Of a stretch of 9,340 nt of DNA, positions 1-6,706 are shown in pieces. Origin of the DNA: Polynucleobacter meluiroseus (GTDB lineage Bacteria; Pseudomonadota; Gammaproteobacteria; Burkholderiales; Burkholderiaceae); contig CALQED020000032.1 of assembly GCA_943329505.2 (NCBI GenBank), positions 1 through 9,340 of the forward strand, given 5' to 3'. Made by a program: the position numbers and the translations under genes. Within the stretch, counting starts at the first letter, position 1; each line of letters starts with the position of its first letter. Under the pieces are notes generated by a model. The model ran no database searches and was not told where the DNA came from. It saw nothing but the letters and a program-made list of their open reading frames with translations.

Positions 1-662
1 CCGAAAAGTTTCTTTGCGTTGGAAAAAATTATCGTACGCATCTAGAGGAACTTAAGCGCACGAACTTGATTAAAGAGATTCCACAGGAACCCACTTCGTT
101 CATTAAGCTCAACTCCTGTTTGGTTGGCCATGAAGCCAAAGTAGCGCGCCCTAAAGGGATCACCCGGCTTGATTACGAGCCTGAATTGGTATTTGTAATG
201 GGAAAAAGAGCCTTAGGGGCTAAAAAGGCAGATGCACTGAGCTATGTTGCCGGGGTTACCATCCTCAATGATTTGACCTGCCGTGATTTGCAATTACGTG
301 AGGTGGCTTCGGGGTCTCGTTTTTGGACGGCAAAAAATATTCCTGGCTTTGGCCCTTTGGGACCTGAGATCGTAACGATTGATGAAATTCCTAATGTCTA
401 TGACTTGTGGATGACTTGCTCTGTTAATGGACAAGAACGGATGCGCGTTAATACGGCTGATCAAATTTGGAAGATCTCAGATATCTTGGAGCATTTTTCT
501 CGCTTCATCCCAATTGAGGCGGGCGACATGTTTTCCACGGGTGCGCCGGGTGGTGTAGCAGTAGGCAAGGAGAATGCAGAAGATCTTTACTTAAAGCCTG
601 GTGATGTTGTCGAGTGTGCTATCGATGGCATTTCTGTATTACGCACTACCATTACAGAGTGA
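1..662 (+). CDS. Fumarylacetoacetate hydrolase (FAH) family protein, 5'-truncated by the window edge
   Basis: The reading frame is open from base 3 with no stop upstream, so the true start lies before the window. A TTG at 66 would cut off conserved sequence and is not the start. The first visible residues, KFLCVGKNYRTHLEE, are the classic FAH N-terminal motif. They keep the HxxE pair (His at 39-41, Glu at 48-50) used as the catalytic dyad in FAHD1-like acylpyruvases. Further on are the YEPEL metal-binding glutamates, the NDLTCRD aspartate, GFGPLGP, and the C-terminal STGAPGG and GDVVE segments, so the Mg-dependent active site looks complete. Family members hydrolyse acylpyruvates, decarboxylate oxaloacetate, or isomerise/hydrolyse intermediates of aromatic catabolism. 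The exact substrate cannot be read from the sequence. It directly precedes a Bug-type receptor and probably shares its transcript, which suggests a role in carboxylic-acid catabolism (inference). Confidence 0.93.
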   Translation, partial: EKFLCVGKNYRTHLEELKRTNLIKEIPQEPTSFIKLNSCLVGHEAKVARPKGITRLDYEPELVFVMGKRALGAKKADALSYVAGVTILNDLTCRDLQLREVASGSRFWTAKNIPGFGPLGPEIVTIDEIPNVYDLWMTCSVNGQERMRVNTADQIWKISDILEHFSRFIPIEAGDMFSTGAPGGVAVGKENAEDLYLKPGDVVECAIDGISVLRTTITE

Positions 663-667
663 AAACA

Positions 668-1609
668 ATGAAGCCACTTTTACGCTGGATCTTGCTCTGC
701 AGTTTCTTACTTGCTCCACTAACCGCTAGCGCTGCAGACATCTATCCAAGCAAATCGATTAAAGTCATTGTGCCGTTTCCTCCAGGAGGTGGTGCAGATA
801 CCTTAATTCGCTTAATTGCTCCCATGATCGGAGAATTATGGAAGCAATCATTGGTCATAGAAAATCGTCCAGGAGCTAGTGGATTCATTGGTGCAGATTT
901 AGTAGCTCAATCTCCTGCGGATGGATATACCTTGCTGATGGGATCTACTGCTGCTGTCACAGAAAAAAATATTACGCAGTTCGCACCGGTAGCTTTAGTC
1001 TCTGCATCACCTTATGTCGTGACTATTAATCCGGCTCTAAATATTACTTCCATCAAATCTCTTATTACTTACGCCAAAGCAAACCCAGGAAAAGTTCGCT
1101 ACGGTTCATCTGGCCCTGGATCAGCATCCCATTTAGCAGGTGAACTCTTTGCTGCTATGGCCGGCGTCACTTTGTTACATGTTCCCTATAAAGGAACTGG
1201 CCAAGCCCTAACTGATTTATTAGCTGGTCATATTGACTTAATGTTTGCCCCTGCGCAAACCGTGATGCCTCAAATTGAATCTGGCAAGCTCACTGCCTTG
1301 GCACAAACGGGTTCAAAGCGTTCTGAAGCCTTGCCTTCCATGCCAACCGTTTCTGAGGCGGGTTTGACTGGCTATAGCGCGGTGGGTTGGTTTGGTTTGT
1401 TTGCCCCAGCTAATACTCCCAAGCCCGTGGTTCAAAAAATTAACCAGACGGTCATGTTTGTATTGGGGCAGGACAAGATTCGTAAAGCCATGCTGGAGCG
1501 GGGGAGTGACCCTGCTTCCGGTAGTGCCGAAGAATTTACAGCTTTTCTGCGCCTAGATCAAGCCAAATGGGCAAAATTGATCAAAGAAAACAAGGTTGCG
1601 GTGCAATAA
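668..1609 (+). CDS. Bug/TctC family tripartite tricarboxylate transporter substrate-binding protein
   Basis: This is a periplasmic receptor of 313 residues, about the usual family length. The N-terminus MKPLLRWILL...TASA-AD is a Sec signal peptide with cleavage predicted after Ala22. Family hallmarks are IKVIVPFPPGGGADT (31-45), ENRPGASGFIGAD (65-77), SPADGYTLLMG (82-92), a YGSSGPGSASHLAGEL segment (145-160) and HVPYKGTGQALTDLLAGHID (171-190). I chose ATG 668, 5 bases after the upstream stop. The frame is open back to 614, and a GTG at 659 overlapping that stop is a possible alternative start. The stretch between GSTAAVTEKN and QFAPVALV is shorter than in typical Bug proteins, which carry an INPSLYKKLPYDPVKD-like loop there. 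Bug proteins bind mono-, di- or tricarboxylates or related compounds. No TctA/TctB membrane genes are visible here, which is common because Bug genes are often orphans. The ligand is unknown. Confidence 0.93.
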   Translation: MKPLLRWILLCSFLLAPLTASAADIYPSKSIKVIVPFPPGGGADTLIRLIAPMIGELWKQSLVIENRPGASGFIGADLVAQSPADGYTLLMGSTAAVTEKNITQFAPVALVSASPYVVTINPALNITSIKSLITYAKANPGKVRYGSSGPGSASHLAGELFAAMAGVTLLHVPYKGTGQALTDLLAGHIDLMFAPAQTVMPQIESGKLTALAQTGSKRSEALPSMPTVSEAGLTGYSAVGWFGLFAPANTPKPVVQKINQTVMFVLGQDKIRKAMLERGSDPASGSAEEFTAFLRLDQAKWAKLIKENKVAVQ

Positions 1610-1663
1610 ATACTTAAATCTGTATCATTTAAGGCTTATTACAGAAATCCCTAGGAAATTACT

Positions 1664-2812
1664 ATGCCAGGCTTACTTCCCCACGTTGATCCAGATGGAT
1701 TGCTAGAGTTCTCGGTGGTTTATACCGACCGATCTTTGAATCACATGTCTGAAGAATTCAAACGCGTGATGGTGGATATTTCCAGCGTCCTCAAAGACGC
1801 ATATAACGCGAGCTCTGCAGTGATTGTTCCAGGTAGCGGTACTTTCGGTATGGAAGCCGTTGCGCGGCAATTTGCCACTAAACAAAAGTGCTTAGTGTTA
1901 CGGAATGGCTGGTTTAGTTATCGCTGGACCCAAATTTTTGACTTAGACAATATTGCTGAAGATGTCAGTGTTATTAAAGGTCGTCAATTGGATGATTCTG
2001 CGCAGGGTGTATTTGCGCCGGCACCTATTGAAGAGGTCGTCGCTTTCATTAAAAAAGAAAAGCCAGCAGTCGTGTTTGCTCCCCATGTTGAAACTTCTGC
2101 CGGCATCATACTTCCAGATGATTACCTCAAGGCAGTTGGTGAAGCAGTGCGCTCAGTGAACGGATTGTTTGTATTAGATTGCATCGCGTCTGGCGCAATG
2201 TGGGTTGATATGAAAGCCAGCAATGTAGATATATTGATTACTGCACCACAAAAAGGCTGGAGTAGTTCACCATGTTGCGCATTAATTGCATTGGGTGAGA
2301 GGGCGCGTGAGCGTATTGACTCCACTCAGAGCAGCAGCTTCTCCATGGATTTGAAAAAGTGGTTACAAATTATGGAAGCCTATGAAAAAGGTGGGCATGT
2401 GTATCACACCACTATGGCTACAGACGCACTCAAGACCTTACGCAACGTAATGCAAGAAACCCAAGCCCTTGGTTTTGCAGCTCTAAAGGCTAAGCAAGTA
2501 GAGCTTGGTATCAAAGTGCGTGAGTTGCTGGTTTCTAAAGGCTATCAGTCTGTTGCTGCCAAAGGCTTTCAAGCTCCTTGCGTAGTAGTGAGCTATACCA
2601 AGGATCCTGATATTCAGTCTGGTAAGAAATTCATTGCGCTCGGTATGCAGACTGCTGCTGGTGTACCTCTGCAGTGTGATGAAAGACCTGACTTCCGTAC
2701 ATTCCGTCTTGGTTTATTCGGCCTAGAAAAGTTAGCCCATGTTGACCGTACAGTTGGACATTTGGCAAGCGCTTTAGAAAAAATTACTGAGGCAGAAGCT
2801 CAGCCTGCGTAA
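1664..2812 (+). CDS. Class V PLP-dependent aminotransferase, alanine-glyoxylate aminotransferase-like
   Basis: This 382-residue protein has the usual length for a fold-type I class V aminotransferase and is probably cytosolic. Visible features are the phosphate-binding loop PGSGTFGMEA (56-65), HVETSAGI (141-148, the usual HNETSTG), Asp172 in VLDCIASG to pair with the PLP pyridine nitrogen, the Schiff-base Lys197 in ITAPQKGW, and a C-terminal FRLGLFG with the substrate-carboxylate arginine (Arg348). The family moves an amino group from alanine, serine or a related donor to glyoxylate or pyruvate. Which donor and acceptor apply here cannot be decided. The start is supported by AGGA at 1653-1656, 7 bases before the ATG. 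It follows the Bug gene by 54 bases with no terminator between, and a strong terminator follows it, so it probably ends an operon with the FAH and Bug genes. Confidence 0.92.
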   Translation: MPGLLPHVDPDGLLEFSVVYTDRSLNHMSEEFKRVMVDISSVLKDAYNASSAVIVPGSGTFGMEAVARQFATKQKCLVLRNGWFSYRWTQIFDLDNIAEDVSVIKGRQLDDSAQGVFAPAPIEEVVAFIKKEKPAVVFAPHVETSAGIILPDDYLKAVGEAVRSVNGLFVLDCIASGAMWVDMKASNVDILITAPQKGWSSSPCCALIALGERARERIDSTQSSSFSMDLKKWLQIMEAYEKGGHVYHTTMATDALKTLRNVMQETQALGFAALKAKQVELGIKVRELLVSKGYQSVAAKGFQAPCVVVSYTKDPDIQSGKKFIALGMQTAAGVPLQCDERPDFRTFRLGLFGLEKLAHVDRTVGHLASALEKITEAEAQPA

Positions 2813-2828
2813 TACATTATTAATGAAG

Positions 2829-2860
2829 TAAAAGGCCATCTGATGATGGCCTTTTTTATT
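2829..2860 (+). terminator. Rho-independent terminator after the aminotransferase gene
   Basis: A perfect 10-bp stem, AAAGGCCATC at 2831-2840 against GATGGCCTTT at 2845-2854, encloses a TGAT loop and runs into TTTTTT (2852-2857). It lies 17 bases after the aminotransferase stop codon. On the other strand the same hairpin ends in TTTT, so it may also stop transcription from the convergent beta-barrel gene ending at 2906. Confidence 0.88.
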
Positions 2861-2905
2861 GCTGATGAAAAGTAACGACTAATTCATCACTGAGTCATCA
2901 GTCAG

Positions 2906-3544
2906 CTAGCAAGCCAATGGGTTTGGTGTTGCCTCACCAATCTTGTAAAGGGTGTTGTTATCTACATGATGAAATAACTCGACCTGATTTTGAATCTTTA
3001 GCACAGTATCTTGTTCGTAAGACCACGTACCATCATCATGAATCGTCACTTGAATCCGAAACTCAACTGTTCTAAAAGCGTAGTCCAAAAACGGATTAGA
3101 TGAGATACCAGCACAGCGATCATCTTCTTTGGCAACTAGTTCAAATTTGCGAGCATCAGCACTAGCTTTGCCAGATGCCATCGTAATCATCCCGCGAGGG
3201 ATTGAGAGGGTGTGGATGATATTGTTGTTAGCGGGCTCCCATAGCCAATAGCCAACTTGATCATGATAGGTTTTCACCTGATCGGGTTTGGTAATGTGTG
3301 AGTGATATCTCAGGCCATAGAATAGCTGGGGCCCATTAGTTTGGGGATCTATTGGTTGGAGTTCGATGCGCTCAACGAAGGCCTGCTTACGAGGACCATC
3401 TGCCTTGGGTTTGACATCAAGACCACGGACTCCTTCCCAAATCCCAGCCATGCCGGTGAGTGGGCCAAGGTGATGAAGGGTGTCAACTGGGTAACCTTGA
3501 GGTTCGGTAAAGATATCGCTTGGAAAATCATTCATGGTCAACAT
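2906..3544 (-). CDS. Nitrobindin-like heme-binding beta-barrel (FABP/THAP4-type) domain protein
   Basis: This 212-residue protein has no signal peptide and is probably cytosolic. LGPLTGMAGIWEGVRG (26-41) resembles the GxWxG signature that opens nitrobindin/THAP4-type ten-stranded heme barrels. The alternating strands that follow fit a lipocalin-like barrel: QLFYGLRYHSHI, VGYWLWEPANNNIIHTLSIPRGM, RTVEFRIQVTIHDDGTWSYEQDTVLKI. His192/His193 in the C-terminal FHHVDNNTLYKIG segment are candidate heme ligands (inference). Nitrobindins bind ferric heme and handle nitric oxide or peroxynitrite, but this more divergent member may bind another small hydrophobic ligand. Two in-frame ATGs exist, at 3544 and 3535. 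Neither has a convincing Shine-Dalgarno sequence, so the start is uncertain by three codons. The gene stands alone, convergent with the aminotransferase and divergent from the small gene at 3617. Confidence 0.8.
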   Translation of the reverse strand: MLTMNDFPSDIFTEPQGYPVDTLHHLGPLTGMAGIWEGVRGLDVKPKADGPRKQAFVERIELQPIDPQTNGPQLFYGLRYHSHITKPDQVKTYHDQVGYWLWEPANNNIIHTLSIPRGMITMASGKASADARKFELVAKEDDRCAGISSNPFLDYAFRTVEFRIQVTIHDDGTWSYEQDTVLKIQNQVELFHHVDNNTLYKIGEATPNPLAC

Positions 3545-3616
3545 TCTTAAGATGAAGCATTTCTAGTAGATTTGTGAGTATTATTAAATTATCCACATAT
3601 CTTCTAGGAGAATTGT

Positions 3617-3880
3617 ATGATTTCTCGTCTCGCCCACTTCAGTTTGGCAACCCTTGTATCAATAGCCATTAGTCTATCCCCAATTTCTGTGATGGCTGCT
3701 GACCCAACTCCAGCACCTGCTGCGCCAACAGCCCCAGCAACGGCACCTGCGCCGACCGATAAGACTGCCGATAGCAAGGCTAAGAAGCCCGCCAAGAAAG
3801 AAAAGAAATCCAAGAAGAAGTCTAAGAAAAAAGCGAAAGCTGCAGCACCAGCAACAACAGCAGCGCAAGCAGCACAGTAA
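3617..3880 (+). CDS. Small secreted Pro/Ala-rich, Lys-rich low-complexity protein
   Basis: This 87-residue protein of unrecognised function has a strong Shine-Dalgarno sequence, AGGAGA at 3606-3611, 5 bases before the ATG. Residues 1-27 form a Sec signal peptide (basic start, hydrophobic core LATLVSIAISL, cleavage near VMA-AD). The mature part has three low-complexity zones: a Pro/Ala/Thr stretch (28-48), a strongly basic Lys stretch (about 49-72, with KKEKKSKKKSKKKAK), and an Ala/Thr/Gln tail ending AAQAAQ. There is no cysteine and no fold signature. The mature protein is expected to be disordered and very cationic, in the periplasm or outside the cell, where it could bind envelope polyanions (inference only). 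It ends 26 bases from the end of the convergent EamA gene, with no clear terminator between them. Confidence 0.75.
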   Translation: MISRLAHFSLATLVSIAISLSPISVMAADPTPAPAAPTAPATAPAPTDKTADSKAKKPAKKEKKSKKKSKKKAKAAAPATTAAQAAQ

Positions 3881-3906
3881 TTTCCAGTTTCTAGTTGATG
3901 AGCTCT

Positions 3907-4884
3907 TTAGTTCAGGGCTTCAACTTCATCAAAATCATCCGACTTTTTAGAGCCTGGAGAATTTTTTCTTGGCGCATCTTTGCGTACTAATAACCACATA
4001 GCAGCAATCACGAGCAGCATGCCGCTAATTTGCATCCAGGTAATCGGTTCTGACAAAATATAATAGCCGAGAAAAATCGTCGATACCGGGCCTAAGATGC
4101 CAGCTTGCGCAACCAGTGGGGATCCAATACGACTGATAGCAATCATGATGAGCAGCATCGGAATTACGGTACATAATCCTGCATTCAGAAGGCTCAGCCA
4201 ATAGACTGGTGCGACCTGTTCGAATATTGCACTAGGGCTATGAAAGCTAGATTGAATGACACTAAACACCGCAGATGCTGAGCTTGCATAGACCACTAGG
4301 CGTACGCTACCAATCCGCTCGACCATTTCGCCAGAGCAAATCATGTAGACGGCATAGCTACAGGCGCTTCCAAAGACCAACAGCATACCAAGCCAGGCAT
4401 GGATACCAGTCGAGCTTGCATCTTGAATAAATACTACGAATACACCAAGGTATCCAACAATGAGGGCGTACCACTGTATTCGTGAAATTCGTTTATTTAA
4501 AACAAAGTAAGAGATTAACAAGACGATGGTTGGGGTGAGGTAAAGCACAATGCGCTCTAATCCAATAGAGATGTATTGCAGCCCCAAGAAATCTACATAG
4601 CTTGATAGAAAGTAACCCAAGAAACCGAGAGAGAATAGCTTGCCACGATCAAGCCAGGTGATCGGGCTCATGGGTTTTCTCAAAGACTCCCACCAGTAGA
4701 TGCTCCAGAACATGGGGAGTGCCATGAGCATCCGTAAAGCGAGTAATGTTTCTGCATTGGCGCCATGTCCAAAAGCCAACTTTACTAACACGGCTTTACC
4801 GGAGAAGAGCATTGAGCCTACTCCAGCCATCAATAGGCCATAGAGATAGCGTTGGTGATGATGTGCTGCGTTTGCGGATGACAT
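3907..4884 (-). CDS. EamA/DMT superfamily transporter, 10 TM segments
   Basis: This 325-residue inner-membrane protein has about ten hydrophobic segments, roughly at residues 13-34, 44-63, 83-105, 111-129, 136-154, 163-183, 193-211, 227-250, 256-278 and 281-300. They form the duplicated five-helix EamA repeat of the drug/metabolite transporter superfamily. The second repeat shows the typical ending SRIGSPLVAQAGILGP followed by FLGYYILSEPITWMQISG. The C-terminal tail (301-325) is charged and cytoplasmic. Family members mostly export amino acids, purines or other metabolites, and the substrate here is unknown. The ATG lies 6 bases after the stop of the NAD(P)H-hydrate dehydratase gene and has no Shine-Dalgarno sequence of its own, so translation is probably coupled to that gene. 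Confidence 0.92.
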   Translation of the reverse strand: MSSANAAHHHQRYLYGLLMAGVGSMLFSGKAVLVKLAFGHGANAETLLALRMLMALPMFWSIYWWESLRKPMSPITWLDRGKLFSLGFLGYFLSSYVDFLGLQYISIGLERIVLYLTPTIVLLISYFVLNKRISRIQWYALIVGYLGVFVVFIQDASSTGIHAWLGMLLVFGSACSYAVYMICSGEMVERIGSVRLVVYASSASAVFSVIQSSFHSPSAIFEQVAPVYWLSLLNAGLCTVIPMLLIMIAISRIGSPLVAQAGILGPVSTIFLGYYILSEPITWMQISGMLLVIAAMWLLVRKDAPRKNSPGSKKSDDFDEVEALN

Positions 4885-4890
4885 ACTGTT

Positions 4891-5784
4891 TTATATCAGT
4901 TTATTAAGGAGGCATCTCATCTCGAGAATAGTCTCTGAGGGAGTAAGTCCAATTGGACCAATGCCTTTTTGAACTAAGCTATCTGCAGCAGCAGCATGAA
5001 GCTGAACTGCAATACCAGTAGCGTCCCAGAGTGTCAGGCGGTGAAGAACGCCTTGAGCAGCGATTGCTGTAATGCTACCCGTTAATATATCCCCCATCCC
5101 GCCTGTACCCATGCCAGGATTGCCCTCACTACATTGGACTGAGGGGTGTTGAGGTGAGCCAATTAATGTATGTTGACCTTTGAGCACCACAATCGATTGT
5201 GTCAGAGCAATTAATTGATGGAGTGAATGTAAACGATCGGCTTGAATCTCTGCAGTGGATGACTTTAATAGTTTTGCTGCCTCGCCTGGGTGAGGCGTTA
5301 GGGTGCTTTGACCGGGAAATTGTTGATTGCGCTGCTGAAGTGCATTTAACAATTCTGTTGAGTCAGCAATCAAGTTCAGTGCATCCGCATCAATGATGAG
5401 CGGTACTTGCGGATATAACAGACATGCATGAAGCCACTTCATCGCTAATGCAGACTTGCCAAGCCCAGGGCCGATCGCAATCACATCTGGCTGACTCTGT
5501 TTGAGTAAGTCACCTGCTTGATCCCTTGCTTGGCGAATCATGAGCTCGGGTTGCTCTTGATCAGCACCAGCAGACGCAGGATCAAGCATTTCTAAAATAG
5601 TCCAACCAGCGCCAAGATGAAGACAAGCACGACCTGCAAGTAAGAGGGCGCCAGCCATGCCAGGTGCGCCGCCAATCAAGATTGCTTTACCAGCGTCACC
5701 CTTATGTTCAGCAGGTCCACGCTTGAGATGCGTCACCAAACTAAGAGAGTTCAGAGCATCTAACTGGGTAGGCAAAGTAGTCAT
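4891..5784 (-). CDS. nnrD: ADP-dependent NAD(P)H-hydrate dehydratase, stand-alone domain
   Basis: This enzyme of nicotinamide-nucleotide repair dehydrates S-NAD(P)HX back to NAD(P)H using ADP (or ATP in some families). The 297-residue protein has the ribokinase-like fold motifs in order: KGDAGKAILIGGAPGMAGA (28-46), GRACLHLGAGW (51-61), VIAIGPGLG (101-109), DADALN (132-137), LTPHPGEAAKLL (162-173), VLKGQHTLIG (200-209) and the nucleotide-binding/catalytic GNPGMGTGGMGD (221-232), with the conserved Asp232. It corresponds to the C-terminal domain of E. coli YjeF (Nnr), without the N-terminal epimerase domain, so any NnrE partner must be encoded elsewhere. The length suits a single-domain form. 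No clear Shine-Dalgarno sequence precedes the ATG. It lies 58 bases after the solute-binding-protein gene and just before the EamA gene, which suggests a shared transcript. Confidence 0.93.
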   Translation of the reverse strand: MTTLPTQLDALNSLSLVTHLKRGPAEHKGDAGKAILIGGAPGMAGALLLAGRACLHLGAGWTILEMLDPASAGADQEQPELMIRQARDQAGDLLKQSQPDVIAIGPGLGKSALAMKWLHACLLYPQVPLIIDADALNLIADSTELLNALQQRNQQFPGQSTLTPHPGEAAKLLKSSTAEIQADRLHSLHQLIALTQSIVVLKGQHTLIGSPQHPSVQCSEGNPGMGTGGMGDILTGSITAIAAQGVLHRLTLWDATGIAVQLHAAAADSLVQKGIGPIGLTPSETILEMRCLLNKLI

Positions 5785-5815
5785 ATGCCATAGTATCGCC
5801 TTGATTTGATGCTGG

Positions 5816-5854
5816 CTTACTCGGCAACCTCAGTCAGCAAACTCAGTCAGCAAC
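5816..5854. repeat. Three imperfect tandem copies of a 13-bp unit
   Basis: CTCAGTCAGCAAA at 5829-5841 is followed directly by CTCAGTCAGCAAC at 5842-5854 (12 of 13 identical). A more decayed copy, CTTACTCGGCAAC, stands at 5816-5828 (10 of 13 identical to the 5842 copy). On the - strand the array begins at the final codons and TGA of the solute-binding-protein gene, so the repeat carries copies of the stop-codon region into the spacer before the dehydratase gene. It looks like slippage or a small duplication. No function is evident. Confidence 0.75.
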
Positions 5855-6652
5855 CTTAGCGCCTTCAATCTGATGGCGCTGCATCGCTTGTGCAACAAAG
5901 CCAGATTGTTTTAACTGGGTAATGACGCCACTTAAATAGGCAGTGGTCTGTTCATATTGCGGTCTTGCTTTAGGAATGCCAATCGCTTGATTAATCACCA
6001 TAAAACGACCTGGGATCATGCGCAAGCCATCATAACGTTTGGCGTCACTCTCTAATTGTTGTTTTACACCAGCAGCAACATTACCTTTGCCTGACACAAA
6101 GTCATCAACTACTGCTTGGGAGCTTGGGGCTCTTAACAAAGCGGCATTTTTAATTTCTCGTGTGAGGTACAAGTCGTAGGCGCTTCCCTTGCCAACGATA
6201 ATTTCATTACTGCTTACATCCACCTGCTCATTTGTCTTGATAGGGGAGTTTGCCTTAACCATGTAAGCCCCTTCAATTTGAATATAGGCCGGGGTATAGC
6301 TAATATCGGCACCTCTGATGGGATCAATGGCTACAAACACCATATCAATCTCACCCGTTTTTACGGCATCGACAGTATTGCCGGCTGTCTTAAATGGAAT
6401 CAGTTTGACGGGTAGGCCAATCCGCTTACCAATTTCTTGGGAGATATCAATTGTTACACCCTGCATTTGGCGGGTTACAGGATTTTCATTTGCCAATACC
6501 GGATTACCTAAATTAATCCCAACCCGCAACGTGCCAGTTGGCGCAAATGAGGCAATCATGGCAGGGTCAAGGGTTTGTATAGGTCGAGAAGATTGACCAT
6601 AGCTCGCTTGAGAGGCGCAAATGATGGCAAGACAAAATAGAATTTTTTTCAT
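5843..6652 (-). CDS. Family 3 extracellular solute-binding protein (amino-acid ABC transporter type)
   Basis: This 269-residue protein starts with a Sec signal peptide (MKKILFCLAIICASQASYG, cleavage near Gly19), followed by a SBP_bac_3 domain. TGTLRVGINLGNPVLA opens the first lobe. QGVTIDISQEIGKRIGLPVKLIPF, then AGNTVDAVKTGEIDMVFVAIDPIRGADISYTPAYIQIEGAYMV, follow the classic pattern (GfdvDla.aia..., G.vDm....tpeR...isFs.pY) that binds amino acids or similar small ligands. Cys12 does not sit in a good lipobox, so it should be periplasmic rather than a lipoprotein. No permease or ATPase genes are adjacent, so it is an orphan receptor and its ligand is unknown. The ATG is only 8 bases downstream of a terminator-like hairpin, and no Shine-Dalgarno sequence is visible. 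Confidence 0.88.
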   Translation of the reverse strand: MKKILFCLAIICASQASYGQSSRPIQTLDPAMIASFAPTGTLRVGINLGNPVLANENPVTRQMQGVTIDISQEIGKRIGLPVKLIPFKTAGNTVDAVKTGEIDMVFVAIDPIRGADISYTPAYIQIEGAYMVKANSPIKTNEQVDVSSNEIIVGKGSAYDLYLTREIKNAALLRAPSSQAVVDDFVSGKGNVAAGVKQQLESDAKRYDGLRMIPGRFMVINQAIGIPKARPQYEQTTAYLSGVITQLKQSGFVAQAMQRHQIEGAKVAD

Positions 6653-6664
6653 AATGAATATATA
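6653..6664 (-). promoter_or_regulatory. Possible -10 element for leaderless expression of the solute-binding protein gene
   Basis: Read on the - strand, TATATA (6664-6659) is followed by six bases (TTCATT) and then the ATG at 6652. A -10 element here would place transcription start on the A of the ATG, giving a leaderless mRNA, which would fit the missing Shine-Dalgarno sequence. No good -35 hexamer is present at 16-18 bases upstream, where the terminator stem lies. The signal is therefore weak and the A/T run may be chance. Confidence 0.25.
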
Positions 6665-6690
6665 AAAAAACCGCGGTAAACCGCGGCTTT
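6661..6690 (-). terminator. Rho-independent terminator after the 67-residue membrane protein gene
   Basis: On the - strand, AAAG plus CCGCGG (6690-6681), a TTTA loop and CCGCGG (6676-6671) form a GC-rich hairpin. It is extended by A-T pairs and one G-T pair and followed by seven T residues (6670-6664). It starts 17 bases after the stop codon of the gene ending at 6707. It almost abuts the next start codon (6652), so any readthrough or attenuation here would control the solute-binding-protein gene. Confidence 0.85.
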
Positions 6691-6706
6691 ATTTGTAATC
6701 GAAGAA

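Noticed and set aside
66..68. TTG at 66 as the start of the FAH family gene
   Set aside because: The conserved family N-terminus with the HxxE pair is encoded upstream in the same frame, so the gene begins before the window.
1619..1645. Inverted repeat TCTGTA/TACAGA between the Bug and aminotransferase genes
   Set aside because: The arms are only 6 bp around a 15-base spacer with no T-tract, so it is too weak to call an operator or terminator.
2889..2902. ACTGA/TCAGT hairpin just past the end of the beta-barrel gene
   Set aside because: The 5-bp stem has no T-tract. The bidirectional-looking hairpin at 2831-2854 is a better stop for that gene.
3572..3600. TTGTGA-17-ACATAT as a promoter for the small secreted protein
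   Set aside because: It would place the transcription start almost on the Shine-Dalgarno sequence at 3606, leaving no usable leader, and the -10 match is poor.
3604..3868. Cys/Gly/Ala-rich open frames antisense to the Lys-rich small protein
   Set aside because: They are mirror images of the low-complexity GC-rich codons and have no start signals.
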